DNA of 64,000 bases from Kaistella sp. 97-N-M2 (GTDB taxonomy: Bacteria > Bacteroidota > Bacteroidia > Flavobacteriales > Weeksellaceae). The stretch spans positions 1,922,001-1,986,000 of the forward strand of contig NZ_CP090976.1 of assembly GCF_021513235.1 (NCBI RefSeq). The letters run 5' to 3'. The notes beneath the pieces are model-generated. The model did no database searches. It had not been told where the DNA came from and saw only the letters and a list, made by a program, of their open reading frames with translations. Shown piece by piece: positions 35,051-44,566 of the stretch. Within the stretch, counting starts at the first letter, position 1, and each line of letters opens with the position of its first letter. Both the position numbers and the translations under genes were made by a program.

Positions 35051-35710
35051 TTATGATTTCGCTTTCGGCAGCGGATTTGCATTTTTCGCTTCTTCAAACA
35101 CAAAAAGCGGAATATGACAGTAACCACCCGGATTCTTAACCAAATAATCCTGATGATAATCTTCAGCTTTGTAGAAGTTTTTCAAAGGGATCGTTTCTAC
35201 AACCACAGGTTTATCGTAGTTTTTTGCCAGTTTCGCAACTTCGGTTTTGATGATTGCCTCGGTGGCGGCATCCGTGCTGTAGATTCCGCTGCGGTAATTG
35301 TCGCCAATATCATTTCCCTGTCTGTCGATCGTCGTTGGATCGATAGATTTAAAGAAAAGCTTAATCAACAGCGGCAAATCAACCTGATCAGCGTCATATT
35401 TTACTTTCACGGTTTCTGTAAAACCAGTTGTATGGCTAATTACCTGCTCGTACGTAGGGTTTTTAACCTTTCCGTTGGCGTAACCAACCTCTGTGCCTAC
35501 AACGCCGCGCACGAGTTGAAATAAATGTTCAGTTCCCCAAAAACATCCTCCGGCGAAATACACTTCTTTTACATTTTTTCCTTCCATATCAGTTTCATTT
35601 TGTTTATTTTCTTTGTTAACCTGCAATTTGGCTTTCGTGCAGGAAAAATTAGTCGCTGCAAAAATACCGACGCCAAAAATAAAGGCGAAGAGTGTTAATA
35701 TACTTTTCAT
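35051..35710 (-). CDS. msrA: Peptide-methionine (S)-S-oxide reductase MsrA, lipoprotein form
   Basis: The protein has a lipoprotein signal (MKSILTLFAFIFGVGIFA, Cys24) followed by an MsrA domain: YFAGGCFWGTEHLFQ with the catalytic Cys, GYANG, EVIS-type segment YEQVISHTTGFTE, and EDYHQDYLVKNPGGYCHIP with the recycling Cys. It reduces oxidised methionine in the periplasm or outer membrane face. I prefer the start at 35710; an in-frame ATG at 35734 adds MNKHNKKK. No MsrB is fused or adjacent. Confidence 0.94.
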   Translation of the reverse strand: MKSILTLFAFIFGVGIFAATNFSCTKAKLQVNKENKQNETDMEGKNVKEVYFAGGCFWGTEHLFQLVRGVVGTEVGYANGKVKNPTYEQVISHTTGFTETVKVKYDADQVDLPLLIKLFFKSIDPTTIDRQGNDIGDNYRSGIYSTDAATEAIIKTEVAKLAKNYDKPVVVETIPLKNFYKAEDYHQDYLVKNPGGYCHIPLFVFEEAKNANPLPKAKS

Positions 35711-36008
35711 TTTTTTCTTATTATGTTTATTCATTTTTTTAATTTTTCTTATTTCTTTCTTTGCAAATATCAGGCAGAATGATAAAATTCCGGTAAGGAA
35801 TTTTCTATCGCCATCATTTTTGGTATGAAGTAGATCGCGATTACCTGGATATACGATAAAATCAGAATGCAGGTTTTTTATATTTAAAATTTATGGATAT
35901 AGGCTGGTTTGAGAATAGTGTCGGTCCTTATTTCACAATCATTTCAAAATCATTAAATTTGCGAACTTGTAATACGCCAAAAGCACTTCGTAAAAGCAAA
36001 CAGAAACC

Positions 36009-38666
36009 ATGACATCACAACAAATAAGACAGCAGTTTTTAGATTTCTTTCGGGAAAAAGAACATTTAATCGTTCCGTCCGCACCCATCGTGTTAAAAGA
36101 TGATCCAACTTTGATGTTTTCCAATTCCGGAATGACGCAGTTTAAAGATTATTTTTTGGGCTATAAACAACCCAGATCGCCGCGAATTGCAGATACTCAA
36201 AAATGCTTAAGGGTTTCGGGTAAACATAATGATTTGGATGATGTGGGCCGCGATACCTATCATCACACCATGTTCGAAATGCTGGGCAACTGGTCCTTTG
36301 GCGATTATTTTAAAAAAGAAGCCATCGATTTTGCGTGGGAACTGTTGACCGAAGTATATAAGATTCCGAAAGAAAGTCTGTACGTTACAATTTTTGAAGG
36401 TGATGCGTCTGAGAATTTAGAGCGTGATAACGAAGCCTATAATTATTGGAAAGCTCATATTTCCGAGGACCGAATTATCAACGGAAATAAAAAAGATAAT
36501 TTCTGGGAAATGGGCGAGAGCGGACCCTGCGGACCCTGTTCGGAAATTCATATCGATATCCGCACGGCGGAAGAAAAAGCCCGAGTTCCTGGTTTGGATC
36601 TTGTGAATAACGATCATCCGCAAGTCGTGGAAGTCTGGAATCTGGTTTTTATGGAATTCAACAGAAAAGCCGACGGAAGTTTAGAAAAACTACCCTCCAG
36701 ACATGTTGATACCGGAATGGGATTTGAGCGTCTGTGTATGGCGCTGCAGGGAAAAACTTCCAATTACGATACCGATGTTTTTACGCCTCTAATTGCGAAA
36801 GTAGAAGAAATTTCGGGCAAAAAATACACGGGAATTTTAGAGGACGAAAAAGATATCGCAATCCGCGTTCTTGTTGATCATATTCGTGCCGTGGCCTTTG
36901 CGATCGCCGATGGGCAGTTGCCGTCCAACGGTGGTGCCGGTTATGTGATCCGCCGTATTTTACGTCGTGCGATTTCTTATTCTTACCGTTTTTTAGGCAT
37001 GAAAGAACCTTTTCTTTTTGAATTGGTGGCCGTTTTAAGAAATGAAATGGGCGACTTTTTCCCGGAACTCGTGAAGCAGCAAAAACTCGTAACGGAAGTC
37101 ATCAAAGAGGAAGAAACATCATTCCTGAAAACCATCGAACATGGTTTAAAAAGAATCGATCTTATCATCAATGAAACCCTTGCAAAAAACGAAGGAACCC
37201 TTCCGGGAGCCGCAGTTTTTGAATTGTACGATACCTACGGTTTTCCCGCCGATTTATCCCGCATTATCGCCGAAGAAAAGAATTTAACCGTCGATGAAAA
37301 AGGATTTGACGACGAAATGGAAAAGCAAAAACAGCGCTCCAAAAAATCTTCTGCGCAAAAGGTTTATGACTGGGTTGTTTTGGAAGAAAAAGCCGAAACT
37401 TTCGTGGGTTACGATCAAACCGAAACCGAAACCTACATTACACGTTACCGAAAAGTAGAAAATAAAGACGGCGAATTTTATCAGATCGTTCTGTCCAAAT
37501 CGCCTTTTTATCCGGAAGGTGGCGGACAGGTAGGCGATCAGGGAGTTTTAATCCCAAGTTATGCGGAAGGTTTTGATATTTCAAAACCAAGTGTTTTCGA
37601 TATTAAAGACTGCAAAGAAATCATCGAAGTTTTAGAAACGCGAAAAGAAAATAATTTGATCGTTTCCTCAATTAAAGATTTACCGAAAGATGCCGGAGCT
37701 GTTTTTTATGCGAAAGTAAATGATACGCAACGAAGAAACACACAGGCAAATCACTCCGTGACGCATTTGCTGCACGAAGCTTTGCGCGAAGTTTTAGGAA
37801 CGCACGTGGAGCAGAAAGGTTCTTTTGTAAGTCCGGAATATCTACGTTTTGATTTTTCGCACTTTTCAAAAATTAATGAAGACGATCTGAAACTCGTGGA
37901 AGATAAAGTCAATAAGAAAATTAAAGAAAATATTGCACTGCAGGAATTCCGGGAAATACCGATGAACGAAGCGATCGAGAAGGGCGCTATGGCACTTTTC
38001 GGGGAAAAATATGGCGATAAAGTCCGGATGATTCAGTTTGGTTCTTCCAAAGAATTATGTGGTGGAACGCATGTGAAATCCACAGGAGAAATCGGGCACT
38101 TTAAAATCCAGAATGAAAGTTCTACCGCCGCGGGAATTCGCCGTATTGAAGCGATTTCCGGGGACCAGTCTGCTGAATATTTTAATAATCTGGAAAGCCA
38201 GATGAAGGAAATTTCTGTTTTATTAAAATCGAAAGACCTGGCAAAATCCGTTCAAAAGCTTCTGGACGAAAACACGCAACTGAAAGCGGAAGTCGACTCG
38301 CTCAAAAAAGACAAGGCAAAAAGTGAAACCGCAACCTGGAAAAACGATTTCACAGACCGCGGTGGTAAAAAATTACTGGTGAAAAAGGTATCTATGGATG
38401 CGGGAAGCGTAAAAGACGTCGTTTTTCAGCTGAAAAAAGAGACGCCAAATTCTGTTATTGTTATCATTTCTGACGCCGATGCAAAACCCTTGATTACAGT
38501 TGGAGTTGCTAAAGATCTGGAATCTCAGTATCATGCGGGTAATATCATTAAAGATCTTGCAAAAGAAATCCAGGGCGGTGGCGGCGGCAATCCGGGATTT
38601 GCAACTGCCGGTGGAAAAAATTTAGAGGGCATTGAAAGCGCCTATCAAAAAGCGCTGGCGCTTTAA
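36009..38666 (+). CDS. alaS: Alanyl-tRNA synthetase
   Basis: The 885-residue class II enzyme has an aminoacylation core (1-260, with MFSNSGMTQFKDYF and RVSGKHNDLDDVG), a middle tRNA-binding part, and an editing domain with HSVTHLLHEAL and CGGTHVKSTGEIG. The C-terminal DHHA1 domain ends with GGGGGNPGFATAGG. All key parts are present. A TAAATTTG -7 box lies at 35954-35961. It charges tRNA-Ala and clears mischarged Ser or Gly. It has its own terminator. Confidence 0.97.
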   Translation: MTSQQIRQQFLDFFREKEHLIVPSAPIVLKDDPTLMFSNSGMTQFKDYFLGYKQPRSPRIADTQKCLRVSGKHNDLDDVGRDTYHHTMFEMLGNWSFGDYFKKEAIDFAWELLTEVYKIPKESLYVTIFEGDASENLERDNEAYNYWKAHISEDRIINGNKKDNFWEMGESGPCGPCSEIHIDIRTAEEKARVPGLDLVNNDHPQVVEVWNLVFMEFNRKADGSLEKLPSRHVDTGMGFERLCMALQGKTSNYDTDVFTPLIAKVEEISGKKYTGILEDEKDIAIRVLVDHIRAVAFAIADGQLPSNGGAGYVIRRILRRAISYSYRFLGMKEPFLFELVAVLRNEMGDFFPELVKQQKLVTEVIKEEETSFLKTIEHGLKRIDLIINETLAKNEGTLPGAAVFELYDTYGFPADLSRIIAEEKNLTVDEKGFDDEMEKQKQRSKKSSAQKVYDWVVLEEKAETFVGYDQTETETYITRYRKVENKDGEFYQIVLSKSPFYPEGGGQVGDQGVLIPSYAEGFDISKPSVFDIKDCKEIIEVLETRKENNLIVSSIKDLPKDAGAVFYAKVNDTQRRNTQANHSVTHLLHEALREVLGTHVEQKGSFVSPEYLRFDFSHFSKINEDDLKLVEDKVNKKIKENIALQEFREIPMNEAIEKGAMALFGEKYGDKVRMIQFGSSKELCGGTHVKSTGEIGHFKIQNESSTAAGIRRIEAISGDQSAEYFNNLESQMKEISVLLKSKDLAKSVQKLLDENTQLKAEVDSLKKDKAKSETATWKNDFTDRGGKKLLVKKVSMDAGSVKDVVFQLKKETPNSVIVIISDADAKPLITVGVAKDLESQYHAGNIIKDLAKEIQGGGGGNPGFATAGGKNLEGIESAYQKALAL

Positions 38667-38696
38667 AAAAATAGCATTTCGAACTTTCCACCAAAA

Positions 38697-38725
38697 GAAG
38701 AACCCGGAAGTTTTTCCGGGTTCTT
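38697..38725 (+). terminator. Bidirectional terminator between alaS and the small membrane-protein gene
   Basis: GAACCCGGAAG/TTCCGGGTTC hairpin with A and T runs on both sides; the two genes converge here. Confidence 0.85.
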
Positions 38726-38746
38726 ATTGTATATCATTGATAGTAA

Positions 38747-38992
38747 TTATGATTTGTTCCCGCCGCCTCTTGCTACTAAAGCAATGATTACAATTAAAAC
38801 GAGCGCGCCGATCACCCAAACCAAAGGATTGCTCATCCAGTCGGCACCCATTGCGCTTCCGCCTTTATCAACGTCTACATCAACTTTTAAATCTGGCGCT
38901 GCGTCCTGCGCTTTTACCAAGACTACGGCAAGGTTTGCTACTACCGCCAAGGCGAAAAACTGAATTTTTGAAAGTAAATTAGTACGGGTCAT
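38747..38992 (-). CDS. Small membrane protein of unknown function
   Basis: The 81-residue protein has a probable signal peptide (1-29, cut near VKAQ), an acidic stretch (DLKVDVDVDKGG) and one C-terminal membrane helix (about 55-75) ending GGGNKS. I do not recognise a family. The start at 38992 is preferred because the frame above it (to 39064) has no signal-like character. It converges on alaS. Confidence 0.72.
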   Translation of the reverse strand: MTRTNLLSKIQFFALAVVANLAVVLVKAQDAAPDLKVDVDVDKGGSAMGADWMSNPLVWVIGALVLIVIIALVARGGGNKS

Positions 38993-39081
38993 AATTTTAT
39001 TTTTTAATGTTATAAAAACTAATAACCTAAAATCGTACCACAAATAAATTTTCTCAAATTTCAATATCTGTTGGATCGCTT

Positions 39082-39576
39082 TTAAAATTTAAATTCCATC
39101 AGATAATCATCCATCACAAAACCGTTTCCAATATCGAAGACGCCTTCGTCGTACACAGTGAAACCCTGAAATTCATAAAATCTCCGGGCGTTGTTATTTT
39201 TATTAACGTTTAAAATAATTCGCGTATCGGAAGTTTCCGCTACTTTCTGTTTTAGAAAATCCAGTCCTTTTTTACCAAGGCTTTTTCCTGTGGCTTCCGG
39301 AAGCAGATAAATTCGGTGGAGTTTTGTCGTATTTTCTTCATAATGAAATTCAAAACCTATAAAACCCACGGGTTTTTTCTCCATCAAAATCACGTAATAT
39401 TGGTAGTTTGAATTTTTCATCTGCGCACCAATAACTTCTGCGGAATACATTTCGAACAGCATGTAATCGATCTGCTTTCGCGAAAGAATATCGACGTACG
39501 CCGTATTCCAGGACTTCTCAGCAAGATCGCGAATTAAGGGAATGTCTTTCTCCGAAGCTTTTTCAAATAAAATCAT
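39082..39576 (-). CDS. GNAT-family N-acetyltransferase
   Basis: The 164-residue GNAT protein has LIRDLAEKSWNTAYVDIL in the N-terminal part, GFIGFEFHYEE in strand 4 and the acetyl-CoA loop LLPEATGKSLGKKGLDFL. The tail ILNVNKNNNARRFYEFQGF is the usual C-terminal segment. Its substrate is unknown. The gene starts 9 bases after the phosphoesterase gene and is probably in one transcript with it. Confidence 0.9.
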   Translation of the reverse strand: MILFEKASEKDIPLIRDLAEKSWNTAYVDILSRKQIDYMLFEMYSAEVIGAQMKNSNYQYYVILMEKKPVGFIGFEFHYEENTTKLHRIYLLPEATGKSLGKKGLDFLKQKVAETSDTRIILNVNKNNNARRFYEFQGFTVYDEGVFDIGNGFVMDDYLMEFKF

Positions 39577-39585
39577 CTCTTTAAA

Positions 39586-40791
39586 TTAACTTAGTTCGAT
39601 AAGGGTAATTTCCGGCTCGATGCCAACCCTGCCCGGATAACCGATTACGCCGAAACCGCGGTTCACATAGAGCGATTTCCCCTGACTCTCGTAAAGGTCT
39701 GCCCACTTTTTGTAGCGGTACTGCACCGGCGACCAGCGGACATTTTTCAAATCGATGCCAAACTGCATGCCGTGTGTATGGCCGGAAAGTGTGAGCTGCA
39801 CATTTGCGGGGTGATTTTTTACGATCGCATCGAAATGCGTCGGATCATGACTCATCAATATTTTTGCGGCTTCCGGCGGAACTCCTGCAGATGCTTTATC
39901 TAAGTCGCCGAACTGCGGAAACGGTTTTTCGCCCCAGTTTTCGACGCCAAGAATATAAAGTTTCTCGCCGTTTTTCTCGATGATGCGATGTTCATTCCGC
40001 AGCATTTCAAAACCGGCTTCTTTTTGCAAAGCGATAAGATTAGGAATGTTTTGGGCTTTTTCTGCGGCAGAATTCCACTCCGCATAATCGCCGTAATCGT
40101 GGTTTCCAAGAACTGAAAGTTTTCCGTCTGTTGATTTTATGGTGGAAAATAAGGGTACAAACGGTTTGAATTCGCTTGCGAAATTATTAACCATATCGCC
40201 GGTAAACAAGACGAGATCTGCATTCTGCGCATTAATTAAATCGATGGCTTTCTGCAGTTTTTCCGGATGAAAAAAACTTCCGCTGTGAACATCGGAGATC
40301 TGAACAATTTTATAACCTTTAAAACTTGCAGGTAAGCCGGCGATTTTCATTTTCACTTTTCTTACGCGGTGGCGGTATTTTCCAAAAATAATCCCGTCAA
40401 TAATCAAAGCTGAAAAAACGCCTGCAATTCCCCAACCGATTAAACTTAGAAACTTCCGGCGGCCGGGATAGGTTGATTCCGTTTGCGTGAAAAAACTGAG
40501 CAGGTAATTGAAAAGCCTGCCTATATCCTCCAAAATAAGAAAAAAAACGACAAACAATTTTGGGAGAAGAAAAATTAAAAGAATAGAGGCCACAATCTGC
40601 ACGCGATGATGATCGCGGTCAGTTCTTTTAAAATTAATCAGTTCGTAAATAAAAACACCGTAACCGATAAGCGTAATTACCCCATACGCAATTCTTACCC
40701 AGTTGTTCGAGGTGATGGTTTTCAGCGCCTGATAAACATAGAATTCTAAAATAAAAAGAACGCCGGTAAGTATTAAAAAAGTTTTCTGCAT
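39586..40791 (-). CDS. Membrane-bound metallophosphoesterase
   Basis: The 401-residue protein has four to five N-terminal membrane helices (about 1-135). A calcineurin-like phosphoesterase domain then shows QISDVHSGSF, FTGDMVNN, VLGNHDYGDYAEW, MSHDP and LSGHTHGMQFG, the full metal-ligand set. Related enzymes hydrolyse UDP-diacylglucosamine or other lipids or nucleotides; the actual substrate is unknown. The start at 40791 (MQKTFLIL) is chosen over 40818, which would add a short stretch within the upstream terminator. The next gene is 9 bases away. Confidence 0.9.
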   Translation of the reverse strand: MQKTFLILTGVLFILEFYVYQALKTITSNNWVRIAYGVITLIGYGVFIYELINFKRTDRDHHRVQIVASILLIFLLPKLFVVFFLILEDIGRLFNYLLSFFTQTESTYPGRRKFLSLIGWGIAGVFSALIIDGIIFGKYRHRVRKVKMKIAGLPASFKGYKIVQISDVHSGSFFHPEKLQKAIDLINAQNADLVLFTGDMVNNFASEFKPFVPLFSTIKSTDGKLSVLGNHDYGDYAEWNSAAEKAQNIPNLIALQKEAGFEMLRNEHRIIEKNGEKLYILGVENWGEKPFPQFGDLDKASAGVPPEAAKILMSHDPTHFDAIVKNHPANVQLTLSGHTHGMQFGIDLKNVRWSPVQYRYKKWADLYESQGKSLYVNRGFGVIGYPGRVGIEPEITLIELS

Positions 40792-40806
40792 GTTTTTAAT
40801 GTCAAC

Positions 40807-40837
40807 AAAAAAGCACAAAAATCGATTTGTGCTTTTT
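40807..40837 (-). terminator. Terminator of the FabH-like gene
   Basis: AAAAAGCACAAA/TTTGTGCTTTTT hairpin, 20 bases after the stop at 40858. Confidence 0.85.
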
Positions 40838-40857
40838 ATTATTTTTAAATCGGATGA

Positions 40858-41925
40858 TTAAGGGAATTTATAAACGATTGCATTGATGTTCATTCCTGCA
40901 CCCACAGAGGCAAAAACAACATTGCCCTGATCTTTAAACGTATGACCGTCCAGTTTTCCCTTGATAATAAGATCAAACATGGTAGGGATTGTTGCTACGG
41001 ACGAATTTCCAAAATTCTGAATCGTCATCGGAGCGATCGCATGATCGTAATCCGTTTTTCCGTAGAGTTTGTGAAGTCGGGAGATCATCGCATAATCCAT
41101 TTTGGCATTGGCCTGGTGAATTAGAATTTTATCGATGTCGTCCAGCGTTAATCCGGCTTTATCAATGGTTTCTTTAATAGCATCGGGAACATGCTTTAGG
41201 GCATATTCGTAGATTTTTCGGCCGTGCATCCTAATATAAAGCGGTCGTCGGTCTTCATCCAGTTTTAAGGAAGGCGAATTTTCCAGAAAATTCAGTTCTA
41301 CATCATTGTCGCAAATTGTTGAATCCGCGATGATTCCAACGGTTTCGTCGTCTGTTGCACGTACTACAACCGCGCCGGCGCCATCGGCAAAGATCATTTT
41401 GTTGCGGTCGAACTTGTCTACCACTCTGCTGAGTGTTTCAGATCCTACCACAAGAATAAGTTTTGCTTTTTTGGATTTGATGAGCGTATCTGCCAGAATC
41501 ATGGCTTCCACCCAACCGGGGCAACCGAAAATCATGTCGTAATTAACACATCTTCTGTTTTTTACGCCGAGTTTGTTTTTCAAACGTGCAGACATTGAAG
41601 GCATGAAGTTAGTCATTCCATCAGTGTTCACTTCGCCGAAATTGCTGGCATAAATAATATAATCTAAATTTTCCTGATCGATTTTAGCATCAGCAATTGC
41701 TTCTTTTGCCGCACGAAAACCCAAATCCGAATTAAATTCATCATCTTCCAGATATCTGCGGGTTTCAATTTCGGTGATCTCTACAAATTTCTGAATGATC
41801 TCGTCATTGGGCTTATCGATTTTTTCGCCTTCATCCGTATAGAAGACAGAATCTTTAAAATGGTCTCTGCCGATGACTTTGGTGGGAAGGTAACTTCCTG
41901 AACCTATAATGATTGTATTGGGCAT
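40858..41925 (-). CDS. 3-oxoacyl-ACP synthase III-like thiolase (FabH family)
   Basis: The 355-residue protein has the thiolase fold and the Cys-His-Asn triad of FabH-type enzymes: CPGWVEAM (Cys), LIHQANAKMDYAM (His) and NFGNSSVATIP (Asn). It starts condensation by joining acyl-CoA with malonyl-ACP, or makes a related polyketide-like bond. It is longer than E. coli FabH (317), and stands outside any fatty-acid cluster. It may thus serve a specialised lipid or pigment pathway. Confidence 0.88.
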   Translation of the reverse strand: MPNTIIIGSGSYLPTKVIGRDHFKDSVFYTDEGEKIDKPNDEIIQKFVEITEIETRRYLEDDEFNSDLGFRAAKEAIADAKIDQENLDYIIYASNFGEVNTDGMTNFMPSMSARLKNKLGVKNRRCVNYDMIFGCPGWVEAMILADTLIKSKKAKLILVVGSETLSRVVDKFDRNKMIFADGAGAVVVRATDDETVGIIADSTICDNDVELNFLENSPSLKLDEDRRPLYIRMHGRKIYEYALKHVPDAIKETIDKAGLTLDDIDKILIHQANAKMDYAMISRLHKLYGKTDYDHAIAPMTIQNFGNSSVATIPTMFDLIIKGKLDGHTFKDQGNVVFASVGAGMNINAIVYKFP

Positions 41926-41993
41926 GTTTTAACTTGAAAATTTACGGCAAAGTTAACAATTTATATTGTACCAGCTTAAAACAAAATTATTAT

Positions 41994-42001
41994 TAAATTT
42001 G
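41994..42001 (+). promoter_or_regulatory. -7 element upstream of the unknown-ubiE-porT operon
   Basis: TAAATTTG, 24 bases before the ATG at 42026, fits the Bacteroidetes -7 box. The nearest TTG is too far upstream (25 bases), so only the -7 box is supported. Confidence 0.4.
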
Positions 42002-42025
42002 CACAAGTTTTTTTAGAACAACTTT

Positions 42026-42595
42026 ATGAAAATGAGTGCTTCGACCAAAGGATTAATAATATCGCTTCTTACCGTAGTTATTGCGTTCGGAATTTACTTT
42101 CTTTTTCTGGCCAAGAAAAATGAATTTTTGGTTGATAATCCGACGGAAAATACGTACTATTTTAAAATTAACAACGGTGCGGAAAATATTATTGCAGCCA
42201 ACCAAAATGTAAAAGTTGATCTTGAAAAGGGCAAAAATCAAATCAAGGTTTTCGATGCCCAAAAAAAACTCTTGTACGATTCTGCCTTTGTTGTAAAAAA
42301 AGTACGCGGTCTGCTGAATATTGCACACCAGGATTATTATATTAATGAGCAGTTTTACGGCTATGGCCTGAACAAAGATTCGCTAATTGCCGTAAGAAAA
42401 GCCACCGTGATTGATGGCAAAAATTACCTCAATGCGCCGGAACATTTCAACAAGTTGTATACCGACGATTTTTATTTTAATGTTAATGAAGAATACGATA
42501 AAGTGGTGAAAAATGTTCAGAAAACCGAATCCCGCCGCAAAATCTTCCGCAAGCAGGATTTTTTGAAATACTACGACGCATATTATCAATTTTAA
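42026..42595 (+). CDS. Unknown protein with one N-terminal membrane anchor
   Basis: I do not recognise this 189-residue protein. It has an N-terminal membrane helix (about 9-28) followed by a basic, beta-rich periplasmic part (about 40-189, YFKINNGAENIIAANQNVKV). It starts a run of three co-directional genes with gaps of 10 and 1 bases (ubiE and porT). A role in the cell envelope is possible but not shown. Two starts (42026 and 42032, MKM and MSAS) are nearly equivalent. Confidence 0.75.
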   Translation: MKMSASTKGLIISLLTVVIAFGIYFLFLAKKNEFLVDNPTENTYYFKINNGAENIIAANQNVKVDLEKGKNQIKVFDAQKKLLYDSAFVVKKVRGLLNIAHQDYYINEQFYGYGLNKDSLIAVRKATVIDGKNYLNAPEHFNKLYTDDFYFNVNEEYDKVVKNVQKTESRRKIFRKQDFLKYYDAYYQF

Positions 42596-42605
42596 AAAAA
42601 GCACT

Positions 42606-43325
42606 TTGAAGCCAGTTACGCCTTATAATACAGAAGCCGGAAAGAAAAAAGAAGTCGAAGACATGTTCGACAATATTGCACCGAAATATGATTTGCTGAA
42701 CCACGTCCTTTCCATGAAAATTGATGTGCTTTGGCGAAATACTTTGGTGAAATGGATGAATAAGGACGCACCAAAAATCGTTTTGGATGTTGCCACCGGC
42801 ACGGGCGATCTTGCCATTGCCGTACAAAAAGGAACCGCGGCGAAAGTAGTGGGGCTGGATCTCTCGCAGCAAATGTTAAATGTGGGAATCGATAAAATTC
42901 AAAAACTTAATTTAGACGGTGAAATTTCCATGGAAAAAGGCGACGCCGAAAATCTACCCTACGAAAGCAATAAATTCGACGCAGTTTCCGTTGCATTTGG
43001 AGTTCGTAATTTCGAAAATCTGGAGAAAGGTTTGGCCGAATTAAAAAGAGTAGTAAAAGAAAATAAAAGTGTTTACATTCTGGAGTTTTCTAAAGTTGAA
43101 GGGTTTTTAGGGCCTTTTTATATGTTTTATTTTAAAAATGTTTTGCCCCGAATTGGTAAGTTAATTTCCAAGGACAGCAGAGCATATACGTATCTTCCGG
43201 ATTCCGTAAATGCGTTTCCTTTTGGGGAGAAAATGAAGCAGATCCTTTTAAACACCGGTTTCAAAACCGTAGAATACAAAAAACAAAGTTTAGGCATCGC
43301 AACCATTTATAAGGCAACCAAATAG
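42606..43325 (+). CDS. ubiE: Demethylmenaquinone methyltransferase UbiE/MenG
   Basis: The 239-residue SAM methyltransferase has VEDMFDNIAPKYDLLNHVLS, motif I VLDVATGTGDLAIA, GLDLSQQML, and VAFGVRNFENLEKGL, the hallmarks of UbiE/MenG. In this menaquinone-using lineage it makes the last methylation of menaquinone. The stop is one base before the porT start codon, so the genes are coupled. Confidence 0.95.
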   Translation: MKPVTPYNTEAGKKKEVEDMFDNIAPKYDLLNHVLSMKIDVLWRNTLVKWMNKDAPKIVLDVATGTGDLAIAVQKGTAAKVVGLDLSQQMLNVGIDKIQKLNLDGEISMEKGDAENLPYESNKFDAVSVAFGVRNFENLEKGLAELKRVVKENKSVYILEFSKVEGFLGPFYMFYFKNVLPRIGKLISKDSRAYTYLPDSVNAFPFGEKMKQILLNTGFKTVEYKKQSLGIATIYKATK

Positions 43326-43326
43326 T

Positions 43327-44112
43327 ATGGGGAAAAAAGTTTTGAAAATTAATTTAATTACGGCAATTTTTGCGGCGTCGTTCTTTAATGCGCAACTCTT
43401 TCGAACCAAAGACCGAATGGATAATTTGGAAGGGTTCGACAATCAAAAATTCAGCTACGGCTTTTATCTAGCCGCCAATAATTTCGATTATAAATTGGTT
43501 TTAGATCCTAAGTTTGGAATGGACGGACAGAAAAGTTTGGTGCAGACCAAAGGTGCGTACAGTTTCGGCGCCGGATTAATCGGTAAATTTCGTTTGAACG
43601 AAAATTTCGATCTTCGATTCGAACCGGGTTTACAGTTTGTGGAAAGAGAGGTTTTTTTCGATACGCAATCGAATGATCAGTTTGCAGGCGGAACCCCCGC
43701 AAATGCGCCCTTTACACCCATTACGCTGACGGATGCCGATAAATTAAGAACAGTAAAATCAACCTATATCGATCTTCCTTTGCTTATTGAAATTCACGGT
43801 GACCGCTGGTATAACTCGCGTCCGTACGCGGCAGCCGGTGTAAACTGGATGATGAATTTACAGTCCAACAACAAAGCCGCAGACGATAATTCCCAAGGAC
43901 TTTTCCGAACTACCACCAGCAATTTTGCGTGGTCTGCAGAACTTGGCATACAGTTTTATTTCAGCAGATTCAAATTAACACCGGGCTTTCGCGGTACTTT
44001 CATGATGAACGACGAAATGGTGTCTGATAATCCGAGCACGCCACCGTACTGGTCCGCCGCAATTTCGAGTGCAAAAAGCCGCGCTTTTATGTTTGTTCTT
44101 AAATTTGAATAA
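43327..44112 (+). CDS. porT: PorT-family outer-membrane beta-barrel (type IX secretion)
   Basis: The 261-residue protein has a signal peptide (1-22, cut near FFNAQ). The barrel shows repeated aromatic-alternating strands (FSYGFYLAANNFDYKLVL, SFGAGLIGKFRL, EPGLQFVER) and ends with a C-terminal Phe/aromatic strand (FMFVLKFE). This is the PorT-like outer-membrane component of the type IX secretion system that serves the two cargo proteins at 47.0-56.0 kb. The ubiE-porT order recurs in flavobacteria (recalled). Confidence 0.88.
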   Translation: MGKKVLKINLITAIFAASFFNAQLFRTKDRMDNLEGFDNQKFSYGFYLAANNFDYKLVLDPKFGMDGQKSLVQTKGAYSFGAGLIGKFRLNENFDLRFEPGLQFVEREVFFDTQSNDQFAGGTPANAPFTPITLTDADKLRTVKSTYIDLPLLIEIHGDRWYNSRPYAAAGVNWMMNLQSNNKAADDNSQGLFRTTTSNFAWSAELGIQFYFSRFKLTPGFRGTFMMNDEMVSDNPSTPPYWSAAISSAKSRAFMFVLKFE

Positions 44113-44131
44113 CTATTTTGTAAATATATTT

Positions 44132-44164
44132 AAAAAGAGAAGGTAAATATTGCCTTCTCTTTTT
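44132..44164 (+). terminator. Terminator of the ubiE-porT operon
   Basis: AAAAAGAGAAGG/CCTTCTCTTTTT hairpin, 19 bases after the porT stop. Confidence 0.85.
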
Positions 44165-44204
44165 GTTATTTCGATAAATTCGCAAATTAGTCCCTAATAA
44201 TCCG

Positions 44205-44233
44205 TTGATTGACATTTAAATTTTATATTTTTG
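44205..44233 (+). promoter_or_regulatory. Promoter of the coiled-coil gene-zapA operon
   Basis: TTG at 44205-44207, an 18-base spacer and TATTTTTG at 44226-44233, 31 bases before the ATG at 44264. Confidence 0.55.
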
Positions 44234-44263
44234 CTAAATAGTTAGAATTAATTAAGCCTGAAA

Positions 44264-44566
44264 ATGCTCCAAGATTTAGATAATAATTTTTCGGTTTTAG
44301 AGAAAAAGATTTTGAATATCACCAAAAATTATCAAAATCTCACAGAGCAATATTTAGAATTATCCCGCGAACACGAAGAACTGAAAAAGAAATACGAAGA
44401 GGGAAGAAAAAGCAATCAGGCGTTAGCAGAAGAACAAAAAAATATAAAACTTTATTCCGCATTATCAGGAAATCCAGACCATAACCGGTTGATGAAAAAC
44501 CACATCAACAGGTTGATAAAAGAAGTGGACCACTGTATTGCAGAACTTCAAAACAGCGGTTTGTAA
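44264..44566 (+). CDS. Coiled-coil protein upstream of zapA
   Basis: The 100-residue protein is almost entirely predicted coiled coil (about 5-70: LEKKILNITKNYQNLTEQY and HEELKKKYEEG) with a short C-terminal helix. Its stop overlaps the zapA start by one base (TAATG), so translation is coupled. Position and shape suggest a division-associated partner of ZapA, comparable to ZapB-like proteins, but there is no direct family evidence. Confidence 0.75.
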   Translation: MLQDLDNNFSVLEKKILNITKNYQNLTEQYLELSREHEELKKKYEEGRKSNQALAEEQKNIKLYSALSGNPDHNRLMKNHINRLIKEVDHCIAELQNSGL